DNA of 64,000 nt, taken from assembly GCF_014652435.1 (NCBI RefSeq), contig NZ_BMYU01000005.1, forward strand, positions 186,001 to 250,000, read 5' to 3'. Source of the stretch: Cognatundibacterium squillarum (lineage in GTDB: Bacteria; Pseudomonadota; Gammaproteobacteria; Burkholderiales; Burkholderiaceae_D). Position numbers and translations under genes: made by a program. Shown here one piece after another: positions 26,861-37,900 of the stretch. Under the pieces are notes generated by a model, which saw nothing but the letters and a program-made list of their open reading frames with translations, was not told the DNA's origin and made no database searches. Positions within the stretch are counted from its first letter, which is position 1. The number at the start of each line of letters is the position of its first letter.

Positions 26861-26896
26861 GTTTCGCCCGTGCATCATTTGTTGCCCGGGCGAAAC
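26861..26896 (+). other. Hairpin after the M14 peptidase gene
   Basis: GTTTCGCCCG (26861-26870) and CGGGCGAAAC (26887-26896) form a perfect 10-bp stem with a 16-base loop, 10 bases after the stop codon. The absence of a T-run makes termination uncertain. Confidence 0.6.
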
Positions 26897-27019
26897 GCTA
26901 TAAAGAGGCAGAATTCCATTGATATTCTCGTTTTGCATCTGTGCCGCACTTCATTACAATAGGGCGCTGTAATACATTCGTAACATGTTTATTTTTGCGG
27001 TTTTGTTGAAGGGGACATA

Positions 27020-27406
27020 ATGAAAAAAATGCTGAAACTGGCAGTCGCAGGTCTGGTTCTGTGTTCTGGTGCATCCGTGATGGCGGAAGGCGTGGATACC
27101 TCGGTGGATGGTATTTTTAATGCACTGACCAGCTCAACTAATCTGCAGGCAACAGTTGATACTCTGGTATCCGGTGGTGCGAATCCACAGTCAATTATTT
27201 CTGTTGCAGCGGCAGCAGGTATTTCTCTGGATGCCGTCAAAGAACTGCAGGTATGCAAATCGACATCCAGTGGTGATAACAGCCTCGGCGCCTCTTGTCT
27301 GCGTCCCAGCTCTGTTGTTGCAGCTTATCAGTCCGGTGCAAACGATCCGGTACGCTTCCTGCCAGCAACTGCAGCAGGTAAGAAAAAAGCTGCTGAATCC
27401 AAATAA
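27020..27406 (+). CDS. Small secreted protein of unknown function (128 aa)
   Basis: Not recognised. A clear signal peptide (MKKMLKLAVAGLVLCSGASVMA) precedes about 105 residues. The mature part has Ser/Thr/Asn-rich segments, NPQSIISVAAAAGISLDAVKEL with a helix-like pattern, two Cys (VCKS and SCLRP) that could form a disulfide, and a basic GKKKAAESK tail. AGGGGA lies 6 bases before the ATG and a terminator follows directly, so it is a monocistronic gene. Strong control elements suggest an abundant exported protein, but that is inference. Confidence 0.75.
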   Translation: MKKMLKLAVAGLVLCSGASVMAEGVDTSVDGIFNALTSSTNLQATVDTLVSGGANPQSIISVAAAAGISLDAVKELQVCKSTSSGDNSLGASCLRPSSVVAAYQSGANDPVRFLPATAAGKKKAAESK

Positions 27407-27422
27407 CCGGATCACTGCAAAT

Positions 27423-27458
27423 AAAAACGCCGCTTCAGTAAGCGGCGTTTTTATTTTT
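27423..27458. terminator. Rho-independent terminator of the small secreted gene
   Basis: AAAAACGCCGCTT and AAGCGGCGTTTTT form a 13-bp perfect stem with a CAGT loop, 17 bases after the stop codon and followed by more T. Confidence 0.93.
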
Positions 27459-27538
27459 ATATTCGGGGTATTCTGAATCTGTCCGGAAATTGTATTTGCA
27501 TCGTGCAGACGCTGCCAAATGACACCGCGGTATTACTT

Positions 27539-27784
27539 TCAGCGCACATCACCGGACTGTCGAACCGGATGCAGTAAGCCACGCAAATCATTGTGATCAA
27601 TTTCGTACAAGAGTGCCAGCAACCTGCCCAGCTCTCCGGTAGGAAAACCTTCGCGGGCAAACCAACCGAGGTAGTGACCGGGTAAATCCGCCAGAACACG
27701 TCCTTTGTACTTGCCGTAAGGCATGCGCATGCTGGTCAGACGCAGCAAATCATGCTGTCGTTGTTGTGACTCACCGGTGCTCAT
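27539..27784 (-). CDS. DUF3820 family protein
   Basis: Conserved 81-residue cytoplasmic protein of unknown function. Family signature: MPYGKYKGRVLADLPGHYLGWFAREGFP followed by GELGRLLALLYEIDHNDL. The first base group overlaps the upstream gene's stop (ATGA, 27781-27784), so it is translated after the DUF2242 lipoprotein gene. No catalytic residues are evident. Distant likeness of this family to exonuclease-associated modules is reported, but no claim is made here. Confidence 0.88.
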   Translation of the reverse strand: MSTGESQQRQHDLLRLTSMRMPYGKYKGRVLADLPGHYLGWFAREGFPTGELGRLLALLYEIDHNDLRGLLHPVRQSGDVR

Positions 27785-28431
27785 TCGCTTTGCGAACCAT
27801 TCACGGATTGGGCTGGCTGACTGGCCGGTGCCGCATTTTTTGGCGGTACAGGCTCGGCACGTTTTTCTGCTTCCGGTTCATTCGGAAACACAGTGCCATC
27901 CAGATAGCGCTCGATCAGATCAAAGAATTGTGAGTAAAAATTGCCACTGGCGATGGTTTCGCTGGCAACTTTCACCATGGAATCATCGGTGCTGCCAAAA
28001 GGTAATGACACAGAGCCAATCGCACTGACACCAATACTGGCGGAGGTATTGCTCTTTTTCAGGGAGTAGCGGTCGCGCACAGCATTGGCGAAAATGGTGG
28101 AACTGTTACTGCCTTTGCTGTCAGGCACACAGGTCACGTTAAACTCGATTTCCGCATGAATATCAACATCATGCTGATATTTGCGGCGACCACGAATGAT
28201 GGTCGGTTTCCAGTCACTGATCACATAACCCTGACTTAACAGGGCGCGGCGGGCCGCTTCGCAGGCGTTTTGTTCACTACCGGGGTAGCTGCGGGTGAAC
28301 ACATCGGTGGCGCCGAAATCTTCGTGCTGGGCTCCGGCGGATTTCTGGCCGGTGACGCTGCAGGCGGACAGGCCTGCCAGCAGCAACATTGCCAGGGATC
28401 GGTAAACAACTTGTAGACGCATAATTCTCAC
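27781..28431 (-). CDS. DUF2242 family lipoprotein
   Basis: Predicted lipoprotein of 216 residues. The N-terminus has a lipoprotein signal (AMLLLAGLSAC, lipid-modified Cys). The body has the DUF2242 pattern: ARRALLSQGYVISDWKPTIIRGRRKYQ, HAEIEFNVTCVPD, FANAVRDRYSLKKSNTSAS and SETIASGNFYSQFFDLIERYL. The last about 35 residues are Pro/Ala-rich. An ATG three codons in (MRLQVV) is an alternative start. Function is unknown; it is coupled to the DUF3820 gene. Confidence 0.88.
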   Translation of the reverse strand: MRIMRLQVVYRSLAMLLLAGLSACSVTGQKSAGAQHEDFGATDVFTRSYPGSEQNACEAARRALLSQGYVISDWKPTIIRGRRKYQHDVDIHAEIEFNVTCVPDSKGSNSSTIFANAVRDRYSLKKSNTSASIGVSAIGSVSLPFGSTDDSMVKVASETIASGNFYSQFFDLIERYLDGTVFPNEPEAEKRAEPVPPKNAAPASQPAQSVNGSQSE

Positions 28432-28560
28432 TTCTCAGATATCTGGCGGTCGCATACAGGCAGCGACCTGACAGAACATGTGCCGTATTGTAAACCGGAT
28501 ACCGTTTTTCCGAATGACAGCCTTGTGACGGATTGTGACGGTGTACGAACGGTTCCGGAC

Positions 28561-29271
28561 TCAGAAACTGCCGGCGAACTGGTAACGCTGCCCCGGATGC
28601 CACATTGTGACGACGGTTGCCACCCGTGCTTGCGAACGGGTTTTCCGGTGCAGTACCAGACAAGCATCACGTGTGCTGATCTGCAGCATATCAGCCACCG
28701 GCTTAGGAGGCAGCATGGCTTCGATACGGTAATCCACACCCTGCAACGGTGCTACTGCTACAAGGTATTCATTCGGTGTTCGCAGACTGAAATCCTGTGC
28801 CAGATAATCCGGCGCAATGACCGGATTAACCCAGCGGTCTTCCACCTGAATCGCAACCTGATTCTCAAAGTGCACGATCAGCGAGTGAAACAAAGATGTT
28901 CCAGTATCGACGCCAAACTCCTGTGCCAGTAATTCGCTGGCCGGCAATGCCTGTAACGCATGAAGTTCGCTACGGTGGACATGACCGCGTGCCCTGACTT
29001 CATCCGCGATGCTTTTAATTTCCACCAGCGTAGCCTGATATTTTTGTTGTGCAACATACGTTCCCGAACCTTGTATGCGTGTCAGGATTTGTTCCGCAGT
29101 CAGTTCTCTGACGGCGCGGTTGACAGTCATGCGAGAGACTGAGAATTGTGCTGCCAGCGCGGATTCGGACGGGATTGCGTCGCCTTCTTTCCAGACGCCA
29201 CTTTGCACTGCTTGCAGCAGATAGTCTTTGATTGCCTGAAAAGCAGGGGTTGAAGCAGGAATTTTGTTCAC
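28561..29271 (-). CDS. hutC: Histidine utilization repressor, GntR family
   Basis: Repressor of histidine catabolism; urocanate is the inducer in known systems. The 236-residue protein has a GntR winged helix (GDAIPSESALAAQFSVSRMTVNRAVRELTAE, about residues 37-67) and a C-terminal UTRA effector domain ending with CLVLHRKTRSQARVATVVTMWHPGQRYQFAGSF, a typical HutC end. It is divergent from hutUHDI, and a perfect palindrome with HutC-site character lies between. Confidence 0.96.
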   Translation of the reverse strand: MNKIPASTPAFQAIKDYLLQAVQSGVWKEGDAIPSESALAAQFSVSRMTVNRAVRELTAEQILTRIQGSGTYVAQQKYQATLVEIKSIADEVRARGHVHRSELHALQALPASELLAQEFGVDTGTSLFHSLIVHFENQVAIQVEDRWVNPVIAPDYLAQDFSLRTPNEYLVAVAPLQGVDYRIEAMLPPKPVADMLQISTRDACLVLHRKTRSQARVATVVTMWHPGQRYQFAGSF

Positions 29272-29353
29272 GGATGCAGCCTGTAGGTTCTGGTTACAAA
29301 AATGTACCGGATAGCGCTAAACCGGCATTGTCGCATTAAAAATCCGCTTGCTA

Positions 29354-29371
29354 AAGTTGTATATACAACTT
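29354..29371. promoter_or_regulatory. Probable HutC operator
   Basis: AAGTTGTATATACAACTT is an 18-bp perfect palindrome about 85 bases before hutU. It resembles the HutC/GntR-family target with TTGTAT and ATACAA half sites known from Pseudomonas. It lies in the hutC/hutU divergent region and could control both. Confidence 0.8.
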
Positions 29372-29456
29372 AAACTGCCAATCAATCGCAGTCGTATGTC
29401 TGCGCAGGCGATATTTGCCACCCGAAAAACATCTGTTTCACATCTAGGAGACCTGT

Positions 29457-31160
29457 ATGTCTGATGCACTGATGAATGATCCGCGCTGGGATGCCAGCCG
29501 TGAAATCCGCGCACCGCGCGGTGCTGAAAAAGTTTGTAAGACCTGGGTGGCGGAAGCTGCTTACCGCATGATTCAGAATAATCTGGATCCTGCTGTCGCA
29601 GAAAATCCCAAGCATCTGGTGGTGTACGGCGGTATTGGCCGCGCAGCGCGTAACTGGGAATGCTTTGATCAGATTCTGGCTTCGCTGAAAGAGCTGAATG
29701 AAGATGAAACCCTGCTGATTCAGTCCGGTAAGCCAGTCGGTGTATTCAAAACCCATGCAGATGCACCACGCGTTCTGATCGCGAACTCCAATCTGGTACC
29801 AAAATGGGCTAACTGGGAACATTTCAACGAACTGGACCGCAAAGGTTTGTTCATGTACGGCCAGATGACGGCAGGCAGCTGGATTTACATCGGTACGCAA
29901 GGCATTGTGCAGGGCACTTATGAAACGTTCGCTGAAGCCGGTCGTCAGCATTTCGGCGGTGAGTGGGGTGGTCGCTGGATTCTGACCGCTGGTCTTGGTG
30001 GTATGGGCGGCGCACAGCCACTGGCAGCAACTTTTGCCGGTGCGGTATCGCTGAATATTGAATGTCAGCAGTCCAGTATTGATTTCCGTCTGCGTACCCG
30101 TTACGTGGACAAGCAGGCGAAAGACCTGGACGATGCACTGGCGCTGGTACGTTATCACTGCGAACGTAAAGAGGCGGTATCGATCGCTTTGTTGGGTAAT
30201 GCCGCTGAAATTCTCCCGGAACTGGTCAAGCGCGCACAGGCTGGTGGGATGAAGCCGGATCTGGTGACGGATCAGACCTCAGCACATGATCTGATTAACG
30301 GTTACCTGCCAGCTGGCTGGACTGTTGCAGAGTGGAAAGCAGCTCAGCAGGATGCCAACCGCCACGCAGAGCTGACCGCAGCAGCAGCGAAATCTTGTGC
30401 AATTCATGTGCAGGCAATGCTGGATTTCCATGCAATGGGCATTCCGACGGTGGATTACGGTAATAACATCCGTCAGGTTGCATTTGATCAGGGCTTGAAA
30501 AATGCATTTGATTTCCCGGGTTTCGTGCCGGCATACATCCGTCCTCTGTTCTGCGAAGGCAAAGGCCCGTTCCGCTGGGTAGCCTTGTCCGGCGATCCGG
30601 ATGATATCCGTAAAACCGATGCCAAAATTAAAGAACTGTTCCCCGAAAACCGCCATGTGCATCAATGGCTGGATATGGCTGCGGAACGCATTTCCTTCCA
30701 GGGCTTGCCGGCACGAATCTGCTGGCTGGGACTGGGTGAGCGTCACCTTGCAGGTCTGGCCTTCAATGAAATGGTGCGCAATGGTGAACTGAAAGCACCG
30801 GTCGTGATTGGCCGTGATCATCTGGATACCGGATCGGTTTCCAGCCCGAATCGTGAAACTGAAAGTATGCGTGACGGCACCGATGCTGTGTCTGACTGGC
30901 CGTTACTGAATGCCTTGCTGAACACAGCTGGCGGCGCGAGCTGGGTATCTTTGCATCACGGCGGTGGTGTCGGTATGGGTTATTCCCAGCATTCCGGTAT
31001 GGTGATTGTGGCGGACGGCAGCGAAGCAGCAGCAGAGCGTCTGGCACGTGTACTGATCAATGACTGCGGTTCCGGTGTGATGCGCCATGCCGATGCGGGC
31101 TACGAGCAGGCTATTGCCTGTGCCAAGCGTCAGGGTCTGAAGTTACCGATGATTCGCTGA
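29457..31160 (+). CDS. hutU: Urocanate hydratase
   Basis: NAD-dependent hydratase that turns urocanate into imidazolone propionate, second step of histidine degradation. The 567-residue length fits. Family signatures are [59 protein letters not shown] and the active-site-Cys region [29 protein letters not shown] lies 8 bases before the ATG. It leads the operon and precedes hutH by 78 bases. Confidence 0.98.
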   Translation: MSDALMNDPRWDASREIRAPRGAEKVCKTWVAEAAYRMIQNNLDPAVAENPKHLVVYGGIGRAARNWECFDQILASLKELNEDETLLIQSGKPVGVFKTHADAPRVLIANSNLVPKWANWEHFNELDRKGLFMYGQMTAGSWIYIGTQGIVQGTYETFAEAGRQHFGGEWGGRWILTAGLGGMGGAQPLAATFAGAVSLNIECQQSSIDFRLRTRYVDKQAKDLDDALALVRYHCERKEAVSIALLGNAAEILPELVKRAQAGGMKPDLVTDQTSAHDLINGYLPAGWTVAEWKAAQQDANRHAELTAAAAKSCAIHVQAMLDFHAMGIPTVDYGNNIRQVAFDQGLKNAFDFPGFVPAYIRPLFCEGKGPFRWVALSGDPDDIRKTDAKIKELFPENRHVHQWLDMAAERISFQGLPARICWLGLGERHLAGLAFNEMVRNGELKAPVVIGRDHLDTGSVSSPNRETESMRDGTDAVSDWPLLNALLNTAGGASWVSLHHGGGVGMGYSQHSGMVIVADGSEAAAERLARVLINDCGSGVMRHADAGYEQAIACAKRQGLKLPMIR

Positions 31161-31238
31161 TTTTTCTGAGTCATCAATAAATATTTGAGAATTTTGTGAT
31201 TACAGGGCCGGAAATCCGGCCCGGAGACAGGAAACAGA

Positions 31239-32777
31239 ATGACTAGCTTAACTATTAACCCAGGCCAGTTCAGCCTCGCCGACCTGCGTCTGATCTGGAA
31301 GCAACCGGTACAACTGCAATTGCATCCGGATTCCCGTGCAGCAATTGATGCTTCTGCAGCAGCAATTCGTAAGATCGTTGAAAAAGGCGATGCTGCTTAC
31401 GGTATTAACACTGGTTTCGGCAAACTGGCAAAGACCCGCATTCCGGACGATCAGCTGGAACTGCTGCAGCGTAACCTGATTTTGTCGCATTCAGTCGGTA
31501 CCGGTGAGCTGATGAGTGATGAAGTGGTACGCCTGCTGCTGGCAACAAAAATCGCCAGTTTGTCCCGTGGGGTATCCGGTATCCGTGCATCGGTGATTGA
31601 CGCAATGATCGCGATGTTTAATGCCGGCATCATGCCAGCTGTACCTGTTAAAGGTTCTGTCGGCGCTTCAGGTGATCTGGCGCCACTGTCGCATATGACG
31701 CTGGCACTGATGGGTGAAGGTCAGGTCCGTGTTGGCGGTGTTATGCGTTCTGCCGCAGAAGCCCTGGCAGACGCGGGCATCACACCGGTTGTACTCGCGG
31801 CGAAAGAAGGTCTGGCGCTGATCAATGGTACCCAGGCATCGACTGCGCTCGCACTGAACGGCTTATTCCTTGCGGAGCGTTTGCTGGAAGCGGCAACCAT
31901 CACGGGCGCTTTGTCGGTTGATGCAGCAAAAGGCAGTGATGCGCCTTTCGATGCCCGCATTCATAGTAGCCGTGGTCAGCCTGGTCAGATTAAAACAGCT
32001 GCGATTTATCGCGAACTTCTGAGCGGCAGTGCGATTCGTCAGTCGCATCTGGTGAATGACGAACGTGTGCAGGATCCTTACTGCCTGCGCTGCCAGCCTC
32101 AGGTCATGGGTGCTTGTCTGGATGTTATTAATAATGCGGCCCGTACTTTGCTGACAGAAGCGAATGCGGTGACAGATAATCCACTGGTGTTTGCCGATAC
32201 CGGTGAAGTGATTTCCGGCGGTAATTTCCACGCTGAGCCGGTTGCATTTGCTGCCGACACGCTGGCGCTGGCGATTGCAGAAATCGGCTCGATTTCTGAA
32301 CGCCGCATTGCATTACTGATTGATGCGTCGATTTCCGGCCTGCCACCTTTCCTGGTACCGTCTTCCGGTCTGAATTCCGGTTTTATGATTGCCCATGTGA
32401 CGGCAGCGGCGCTGGCATCTGAAAACAAATCGCATGCGCATCCGTCCAGTGTTGACACGATTCCGACATCCGCAAATCAGGAAGATCACGTCAGTATGGC
32501 AACTTACGGTGCGCGTCGCCTGCACGAGATGGCGCACAATACCGCAACTATCGTTGGTATCGAGTTACTGGCTGCTGCGCAGGGCGTTGATTTCCACGCA
32601 CCGTTGCAGACTTCCGGTTTGTTGCAGCCGGTGGTGCAGCGTCTGCGTCAGGATGTCAGCTTCTACGATAAAGACCGTTTGTTTGCTCCGGAAATCGAGG
32701 CAGCAAAACAACTGGTACTTGACGGCGCAATCAGCGCACACTGCCAGTCTTTGTACCAGCATTTGTATCTGGCCTGA
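31239..32777 (+). CDS. hutH: Histidine ammonia-lyase
   Basis: Removes ammonia from L-histidine to give urocanate. The 512-residue protein has the MIO-forming triad ASG at residues 143-145 within [14 protein letters not shown], together with [11 protein letters not shown] and [14 protein letters not shown]. It is preceded by GGAGACAGGAAACAG, a strong ribosome-binding region. It stands second in the operon although it performs the first step. No duplicate or fusion is seen. Confidence 0.98.
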   Translation: MTSLTINPGQFSLADLRLIWKQPVQLQLHPDSRAAIDASAAAIRKIVEKGDAAYGINTGFGKLAKTRIPDDQLELLQRNLILSHSVGTGELMSDEVVRLLLATKIASLSRGVSGIRASVIDAMIAMFNAGIMPAVPVKGSVGASGDLAPLSHMTLALMGEGQVRVGGVMRSAAEALADAGITPVVLAAKEGLALINGTQASTALALNGLFLAERLLEAATITGALSVDAAKGSDAPFDARIHSSRGQPGQIKTAAIYRELLSGSAIRQSHLVNDERVQDPYCLRCQPQVMGACLDVINNAARTLLTEANAVTDNPLVFADTGEVISGGNFHAEPVAFAADTLALAIAEIGSISERRIALLIDASISGLPPFLVPSSGLNSGFMIAHVTAAALASENKSHAHPSSVDTIPTSANQEDHVSMATYGARRLHEMAHNTATIVGIELLAAAQGVDFHAPLQTSGLLQPVVQRLRQDVSFYDKDRLFAPEIEAAKQLVLDGAISAHCQSLYQHLYLA

Positions 32778-32870
32778 TCAAAGCGCTGACAACAACCTGC
32801 CGTACTGCAGTTCGCAGCGGCAGGTTTTGTTTTTTTGGAGTACATTCGGCGTATAGTGATAAAGGAAATA

Positions 32871-33485
32871 ATGATGCAAATCTGGTCTGAACAGGATTTC
32901 CGCACCATGCCCTGGAAAAACGGTGGCGGAAGCACAACTGAACTGGCAATTTATCCGTCGCAGGCGGGGTTGGATAATTTCATCTGGCGCCTGAGCACTG
33001 CTACCGTCGCAACTGACGGACCTTTTTCCCATTTTGCAGGGATAGAGCGCAGTCTCGCCCTGCTGAGTGGCGACGGAATGGATTTATATCTGCACGAGAC
33101 TGGTGATGAAGGTGAAGTCGCTGAACTGCGTCCGGACAGCGCTCCTTTTCGATTCAATGGCGAAACGCCGGTCGTAGCGAAATTGTTGAATGGTGTTGCA
33201 ATTACAGATCTGAATATGATGAGCCGGCGCGAAGTCTGCTCGCACACGATGCTGCGCTTTGGTGAAGGTGATCACTTTGTGCAGGCAAACGAGGCACAAC
33301 AGATTTTACTGTTTTGCCATGAGGGACAAGCGACACTTGCCGATGGTACGTTGATACAGCGTCAGCAGTTATTGTTGCAGGAAGAAAATCATGCGCATGA
33401 AGGACTGACACTGCAATTCAGTGCTGCAGCGGAAAGTGACATTTATCTCATTATTATTCGCTTCAGTGCGACAGGAGCAGGATGA
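32871..33485 (+). CDS. hutD: HutD family protein
   Basis: Cupin-fold protein of 204 residues encoded in many hut operons and proposed to set the level of hut induction, perhaps by binding formylglutamate or a related compound (from work in Pseudomonas). Typical stretches are [53 protein letters not shown] and DLNMMSRR. Two adjacent ATGs (32871, 32874) are possible starts. The stop overlaps the hutI ATG, giving coupling. Confidence 0.93.
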   Translation: MMQIWSEQDFRTMPWKNGGGSTTELAIYPSQAGLDNFIWRLSTATVATDGPFSHFAGIERSLALLSGDGMDLYLHETGDEGEVAELRPDSAPFRFNGETPVVAKLLNGVAITDLNMMSRREVCSHTMLRFGEGDHFVQANEAQQILLFCHEGQATLADGTLIQRQQLLLQEENHAHEGLTLQFSAAAESDIYLIIIRFSATGAG

Positions 33486-34702
33486 TGCAGGTATGGGATC
33501 ATCTCTGGAACAATGTGCATCTGGCCACCATGGATACGGACGCCGGCGATATTCGTGATGCGGCAATTGCGGTACACGCAGGGAAAATTGCGTGGCTGGG
33601 AAAAGAATCAGATTTACCAAAAGGCTGGCAGGCCAGTCAGGTGACTGACGGACAGGGACACTGGATCACACCGGGTCTGACTGATTGCCATACGCATCTG
33701 GTGTATGGCGGTAACCGTAGTCATGAATTCGAAGCACGCCTGAACGGCGTCAGTTACGAAGCAATCGCGCAGCAGGGCGGTGGCATACGCTTTACAGTCA
33801 GTGCGACTCGTGAGGCCAGTGAAGAAGCGCTGCTCGCAGAAGCAATTCCGCGTTTACGCAGTTTGTTGAAAGAAGGCGTCACCACCGTAGAAATCAAATC
33901 CGGCTACGGTCTGGATATTGCAAGCGAAAGAAAGATTCTGCGGGTCGCACGCAGGCTTGGCGAGATTTTTCCGGTTCGGGTGGTAACGACTTTCCTCGGT
34001 GCGCATGCATTGCCGCTTGAATATCATGGACGTGCTGACGCATACATCCGCCATGTTTGTGACGAGATGCTGCCGGCCCTCGCAGAAGAAGGGCTGGTCG
34101 ATGCGGTCGATGCGTTTTGTGAAAATATCGGATTTTCTTATGCGCAGACGGAGCAGGTTTTCATTGCTGCACAAAAGCTGGGATTGCCGGTGAAATTACA
34201 TGCGGAGCAATTATCAGATCAGGATGGCGCAGCACTGACAGCCCGGTATCAGGGTTTATCGGCAGATCATCTGGAATATCTTTCTCAAAAGGGAATTGTT
34301 GCGATGGCAGCATCCGGTACGGTGGCGGTACTGTTGCCCGGTGCATTTTATTATTTGCGTGAAACCAAACTGCCGCCAGTACAGGCATTACGCGATGCTG
34401 GTGTTCCGATGGCACTGGCGACAGATTGCAATCCGGGTACATCGCCGATGACATCCTTATTGCTGACTATGAATATGGGATGCACTTTGTTTCGTATGAC
34501 GCCGCTGGAATGTCTGCAGGGCGTTACCGTACATGCAGCCCGTGCACTTGGTTTGCGGCAGACTACCGGTATGTTACGGGTTGGTATGGATGCGGATATG
34601 GCGCGCTGGGCAATTACCCGTCCGGCAGATTTGTCCTACTACATCGGCGGTAATTTCCTGAGTGAGCGCATTTTTCAGGGAAAGTCAGCGACTGTTTCCT
34701 GA
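33482..34702 (+). CDS. hutI: Imidazolonepropionase
   Basis: Amidohydrolase that opens imidazolone propionate to N-formimino-L-glutamate. The 406-residue protein has [12 protein letters not shown], a [11 protein letters not shown] region, SADHLEYL and [10 protein letters not shown], the metal and substrate residues of the family. The first of two ATGs (33482, 33485) overlaps the hutD stop. It is the last gene before a terminator. No formiminoglutamase (hutG) or deiminase (hutF) follows, so the last step is encoded elsewhere. Confidence 0.98.
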   Translation: MMQVWDHLWNNVHLATMDTDAGDIRDAAIAVHAGKIAWLGKESDLPKGWQASQVTDGQGHWITPGLTDCHTHLVYGGNRSHEFEARLNGVSYEAIAQQGGGIRFTVSATREASEEALLAEAIPRLRSLLKEGVTTVEIKSGYGLDIASERKILRVARRLGEIFPVRVVTTFLGAHALPLEYHGRADAYIRHVCDEMLPALAEEGLVDAVDAFCENIGFSYAQTEQVFIAAQKLGLPVKLHAEQLSDQDGAALTARYQGLSADHLEYLSQKGIVAMAASGTVAVLLPGAFYYLRETKLPPVQALRDAGVPMALATDCNPGTSPMTSLLLTMNMGCTLFRMTPLECLQGVTVHAARALGLRQTTGMLRVGMDADMARWAITRPADLSYYIGGNFLSERIFQGKSATVS

Positions 34703-34784
34703 GCGGTCAGCAAACTGCGCTGTTACATAGAGCCATTGCAGTTTGTGGTGAATATTGAAACCTTTTTGACAATCTTTTACGGCG

Positions 34785-34816
34785 AGCCCCGATAAGCGGG
34801 GCTTTTCGTTTTTTGT
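34785..34816 (+). terminator. Rho-independent terminator of the hut operon
   Basis: AGCCCCG and CGGGGCT with an ATAAG loop, followed by TTTCGTTTTTT, about 83 bases after the hutI stop. Confidence 0.88.
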
Positions 34817-34914
34817 CACCGGATTTGAGCGCGTATAATGTCAGACAGACATCGGCATCGCCGTAAGCCCGCGTATCAATAACGCTGTGGCCAATCTCAT
34901 TGCTTCTCACATCT

Positions 34915-37900
34915 ATGATTTCTTCCACCCTAACTTCTGTAAAGTCTTTGCTGAGCCGCGCATTGCAGCGACGCTGGATTCAGATCAGTTCCGGCCTTAT
35001 TTTGCTCTGGAGCGTTCTGGGCTGGCTGGCAGTACCTGCTATTGTGCGGTCCGTATTGCCTGAGCAGGTTTTGCAGCATACCGGACGTGTACTCGAAACC
35101 GGTGATATCCGGTTTTCACCATGGACGCTGACTCTGACCTTGTCCGACCTGCATCTGAAAGAAGCTGACAGAAAAACGGATGCGCTGACAGTCAATAAGC
35201 TTCAGCTGAATCTTTCGCTGGCCTCGGTATGGCATCGCGCACTGGTGGTGGATGGTCTGGAACTGGATCAGCCACAATTGCGGGTTACCCGGGAACTGCA
35301 GGGAACACACAGCCGTTATAACTTCAGCGATATTCTGGAAAAACTGGCGGAAACACCCGCCAGTCCTGAACCTGCCCGTTTTGCACTGCATGACATTCTG
35401 ATCCGGCAAGGGGGAATCCGTTACGAAGATACCGGTTCTGCAAAAACTGCCGTTATAAGCGCTCTCGAACTCGGGTTGCCATTTATTTCCAGCTTTCCGC
35501 ATGACGCTGACACCCATGTCGAGCCCGCGATTTCATTCATGCTGAATGATGCGCCGGTCAGATTTCACGCGAACAGCAAACCATTCAGCAGCACGATGGA
35601 AAGTCGTCTGGATCTCGGTATTCAGACACTGGATCTGGCGAAACTGCAAAGCTATTTGCCACTGGCACTTCCGGTGCGCTTACAGTCAGCCAGACTGGAT
35701 TCCGCGCTGACTCTGGTATTTCAGAATCAACCTGCCAAAGCGGTACTGGAAGGCAGCGTGGCACTGCAAAAGGTGCATCTGCAAAGTCCGGAAGGCGATG
35801 ATCTGTTGCGTGTCGGAGGACTCAAAGCAGAGCTGGCATCGGTGGATTTACATTCATTGCAAGGGCACATCAAAAATCTGCAGATTGATCAACCGGAAAT
35901 CTGGCTGAGTGCAGATAAAGAACGTGGCTGGAACTGGCTTGCGCTGATGCCGGTAAAGACAATGGTTGCGAAGCCAAAGGCTTCCGAAGCCAAGGCTGGC
36001 AATGCAGCGCAGACTGAAAGTGCACTACCCTTGTGGAAATTGGATAAAGCGAACATGCAGGATGGCAGCCTGCATTTTTCAGACAATTTGCTCGCAAGCC
36101 GAAAAACCAGTCGTGACCTGCAATGGAGTTTGTCAGTCAATTCACTGAATACGGCAAAAGATGCAGCGCCCGCGCAGCTGTATTTCGCACTCAGTGATGC
36201 AGATAAGGGTAGCATGAAGCTGGATGCGCAGATTCAACCGCTGAGCCGGCAGATCAGTGCGCAACTGCAGGTCAGCGACTGGCAGATTGCTCCGTACCAG
36301 CCCTGGCTGGACAAGGTGTTGCGTGCGGGACTGAGCGGCGCTGTCGATGCGAGTTTGCAGGCAGTCTGGCAGCCGGAAAAATGGTCGCTGGAAAAAAGTG
36401 AACTCCACCTGCACGATCTGCGTCTGCAGGGTACGCCTGCCGACGGCAGTGTGGCATTGAGCAGCCTGGATCTGAACGGTATTACTGCGAATAGTGAACT
36501 GCGACAACTAAAGGCGGAAATGCTGGCACTGGACGGTTTGCGTACTGAACTGAAGCGTGGCAGTGACGGTGTATGGCTGGCCAGTCGCTGGCTGGCGCAG
36601 GATACGGCGAAGTCCGGCAGTGCGGGGGAACAGACGGCAGCAAAACCGTGGCAGTTACAACTGGAGCAGCTCAAGTTGGCGCAGTCGGCATTGTCATTCT
36701 CGGATCAGAGTGTCAGGCCTGCGTTCAGGGCGCAGCTTGATCAGGTGAATCTGAACGTCTCGCAGTGGAGATCAGATCTTTCACAAGCGCTGAAAATCGG
36801 TGTATCGGGACGCTGGAACCAAAAGGGCAGTCTGAAGCTGGATGCTGATCTGGGACCAAAACTGGCGGATGCGCGGTTCAGTATTGATGCCCGCAGTTTG
36901 CCGGTTGCTTCGCTGTACCCTTATGTATCAGATTTACTGAATGTGGAAGTAACGCAGGGTAATCTTAGCCTGAAAGGCAGCGGACGTGCCGGCAGTCTGC
37001 GAACAGCACAGCCGGAACTGGCGTTTGACGGTCAGATGAAGTTGCAGGATTTTCAGATATTTGAAAATGGTTCGGAACAGGATTTTCTTGAGTGGAAAAC
37101 CATCGCTGCCGATGGTCTGAAACTGCAGTTTGGCCCTCGCAATCGTCAGATTGAACTGGCAACGCTGACGCTGCAGGATTTCTTTGCGCGCGCAGTTCTG
37201 TCAGAGAAGGGCAAACTGAATCTGTCGAATATTCTGGTACGCAAAGCACCGGATACGGCAGCGCCCGCAGATGCAAAAGAAAAAGCAGTGCCTGTATCGC
37301 AGAATGCCTCGCTCGCCGCTGCGACACCGCTACAGGAAGCGCAGCCGGCCCCCGCAAAATCAGCCGCACCACTGATCCGTATCGGTCAGACCCGTATCAG
37401 CGGCGGCAATATTAACTTCACGGATCACTTTATTCGTCCGAACTACAAAGCGAATTTGACCGGTGTCAGTGGCACGATAGGCTTGCTCGCATCAGACAGT
37501 ACCCAACCGGCAACGATTGAACTGACCGGTAAAGTCGATGATGATGCCCCGTTACTGGTATCCGGTGCATTGAATCCGCTGGCCAATCCGATCTTTCTGG
37601 ACATTAAAGGCAGCACCAACGGGCTGGAGCTGACGCGTCTGACGCCGTACTCTGCGAAATATGCAGGTTACGCGATTGAGAAAGGTAAGTTGTCGATGCA
37701 GGTTGCCTACCGTATCGAACAACAGCAGTTAAAGGCAGAAAATGAAATCGTTCTGGATCAGCTGACCTTCGGCGAGAAGGTGGAAAGCCCGGACGCAACA
37801 AAATTACCGGTGATGCTGGCGGTTGCTTTGCTGCGTGATAATCAGGGCAAGATTGCGATTAACCTGCCAGTTACAGGCTCCTTATCCGATCCGCAGTTTT

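Noticed and set aside
29382..30158. 258-codon open frame antisense to hutU
   Set aside because: Lies within the coding region of hutU, whose motifs are complete; product has no recognisable features.
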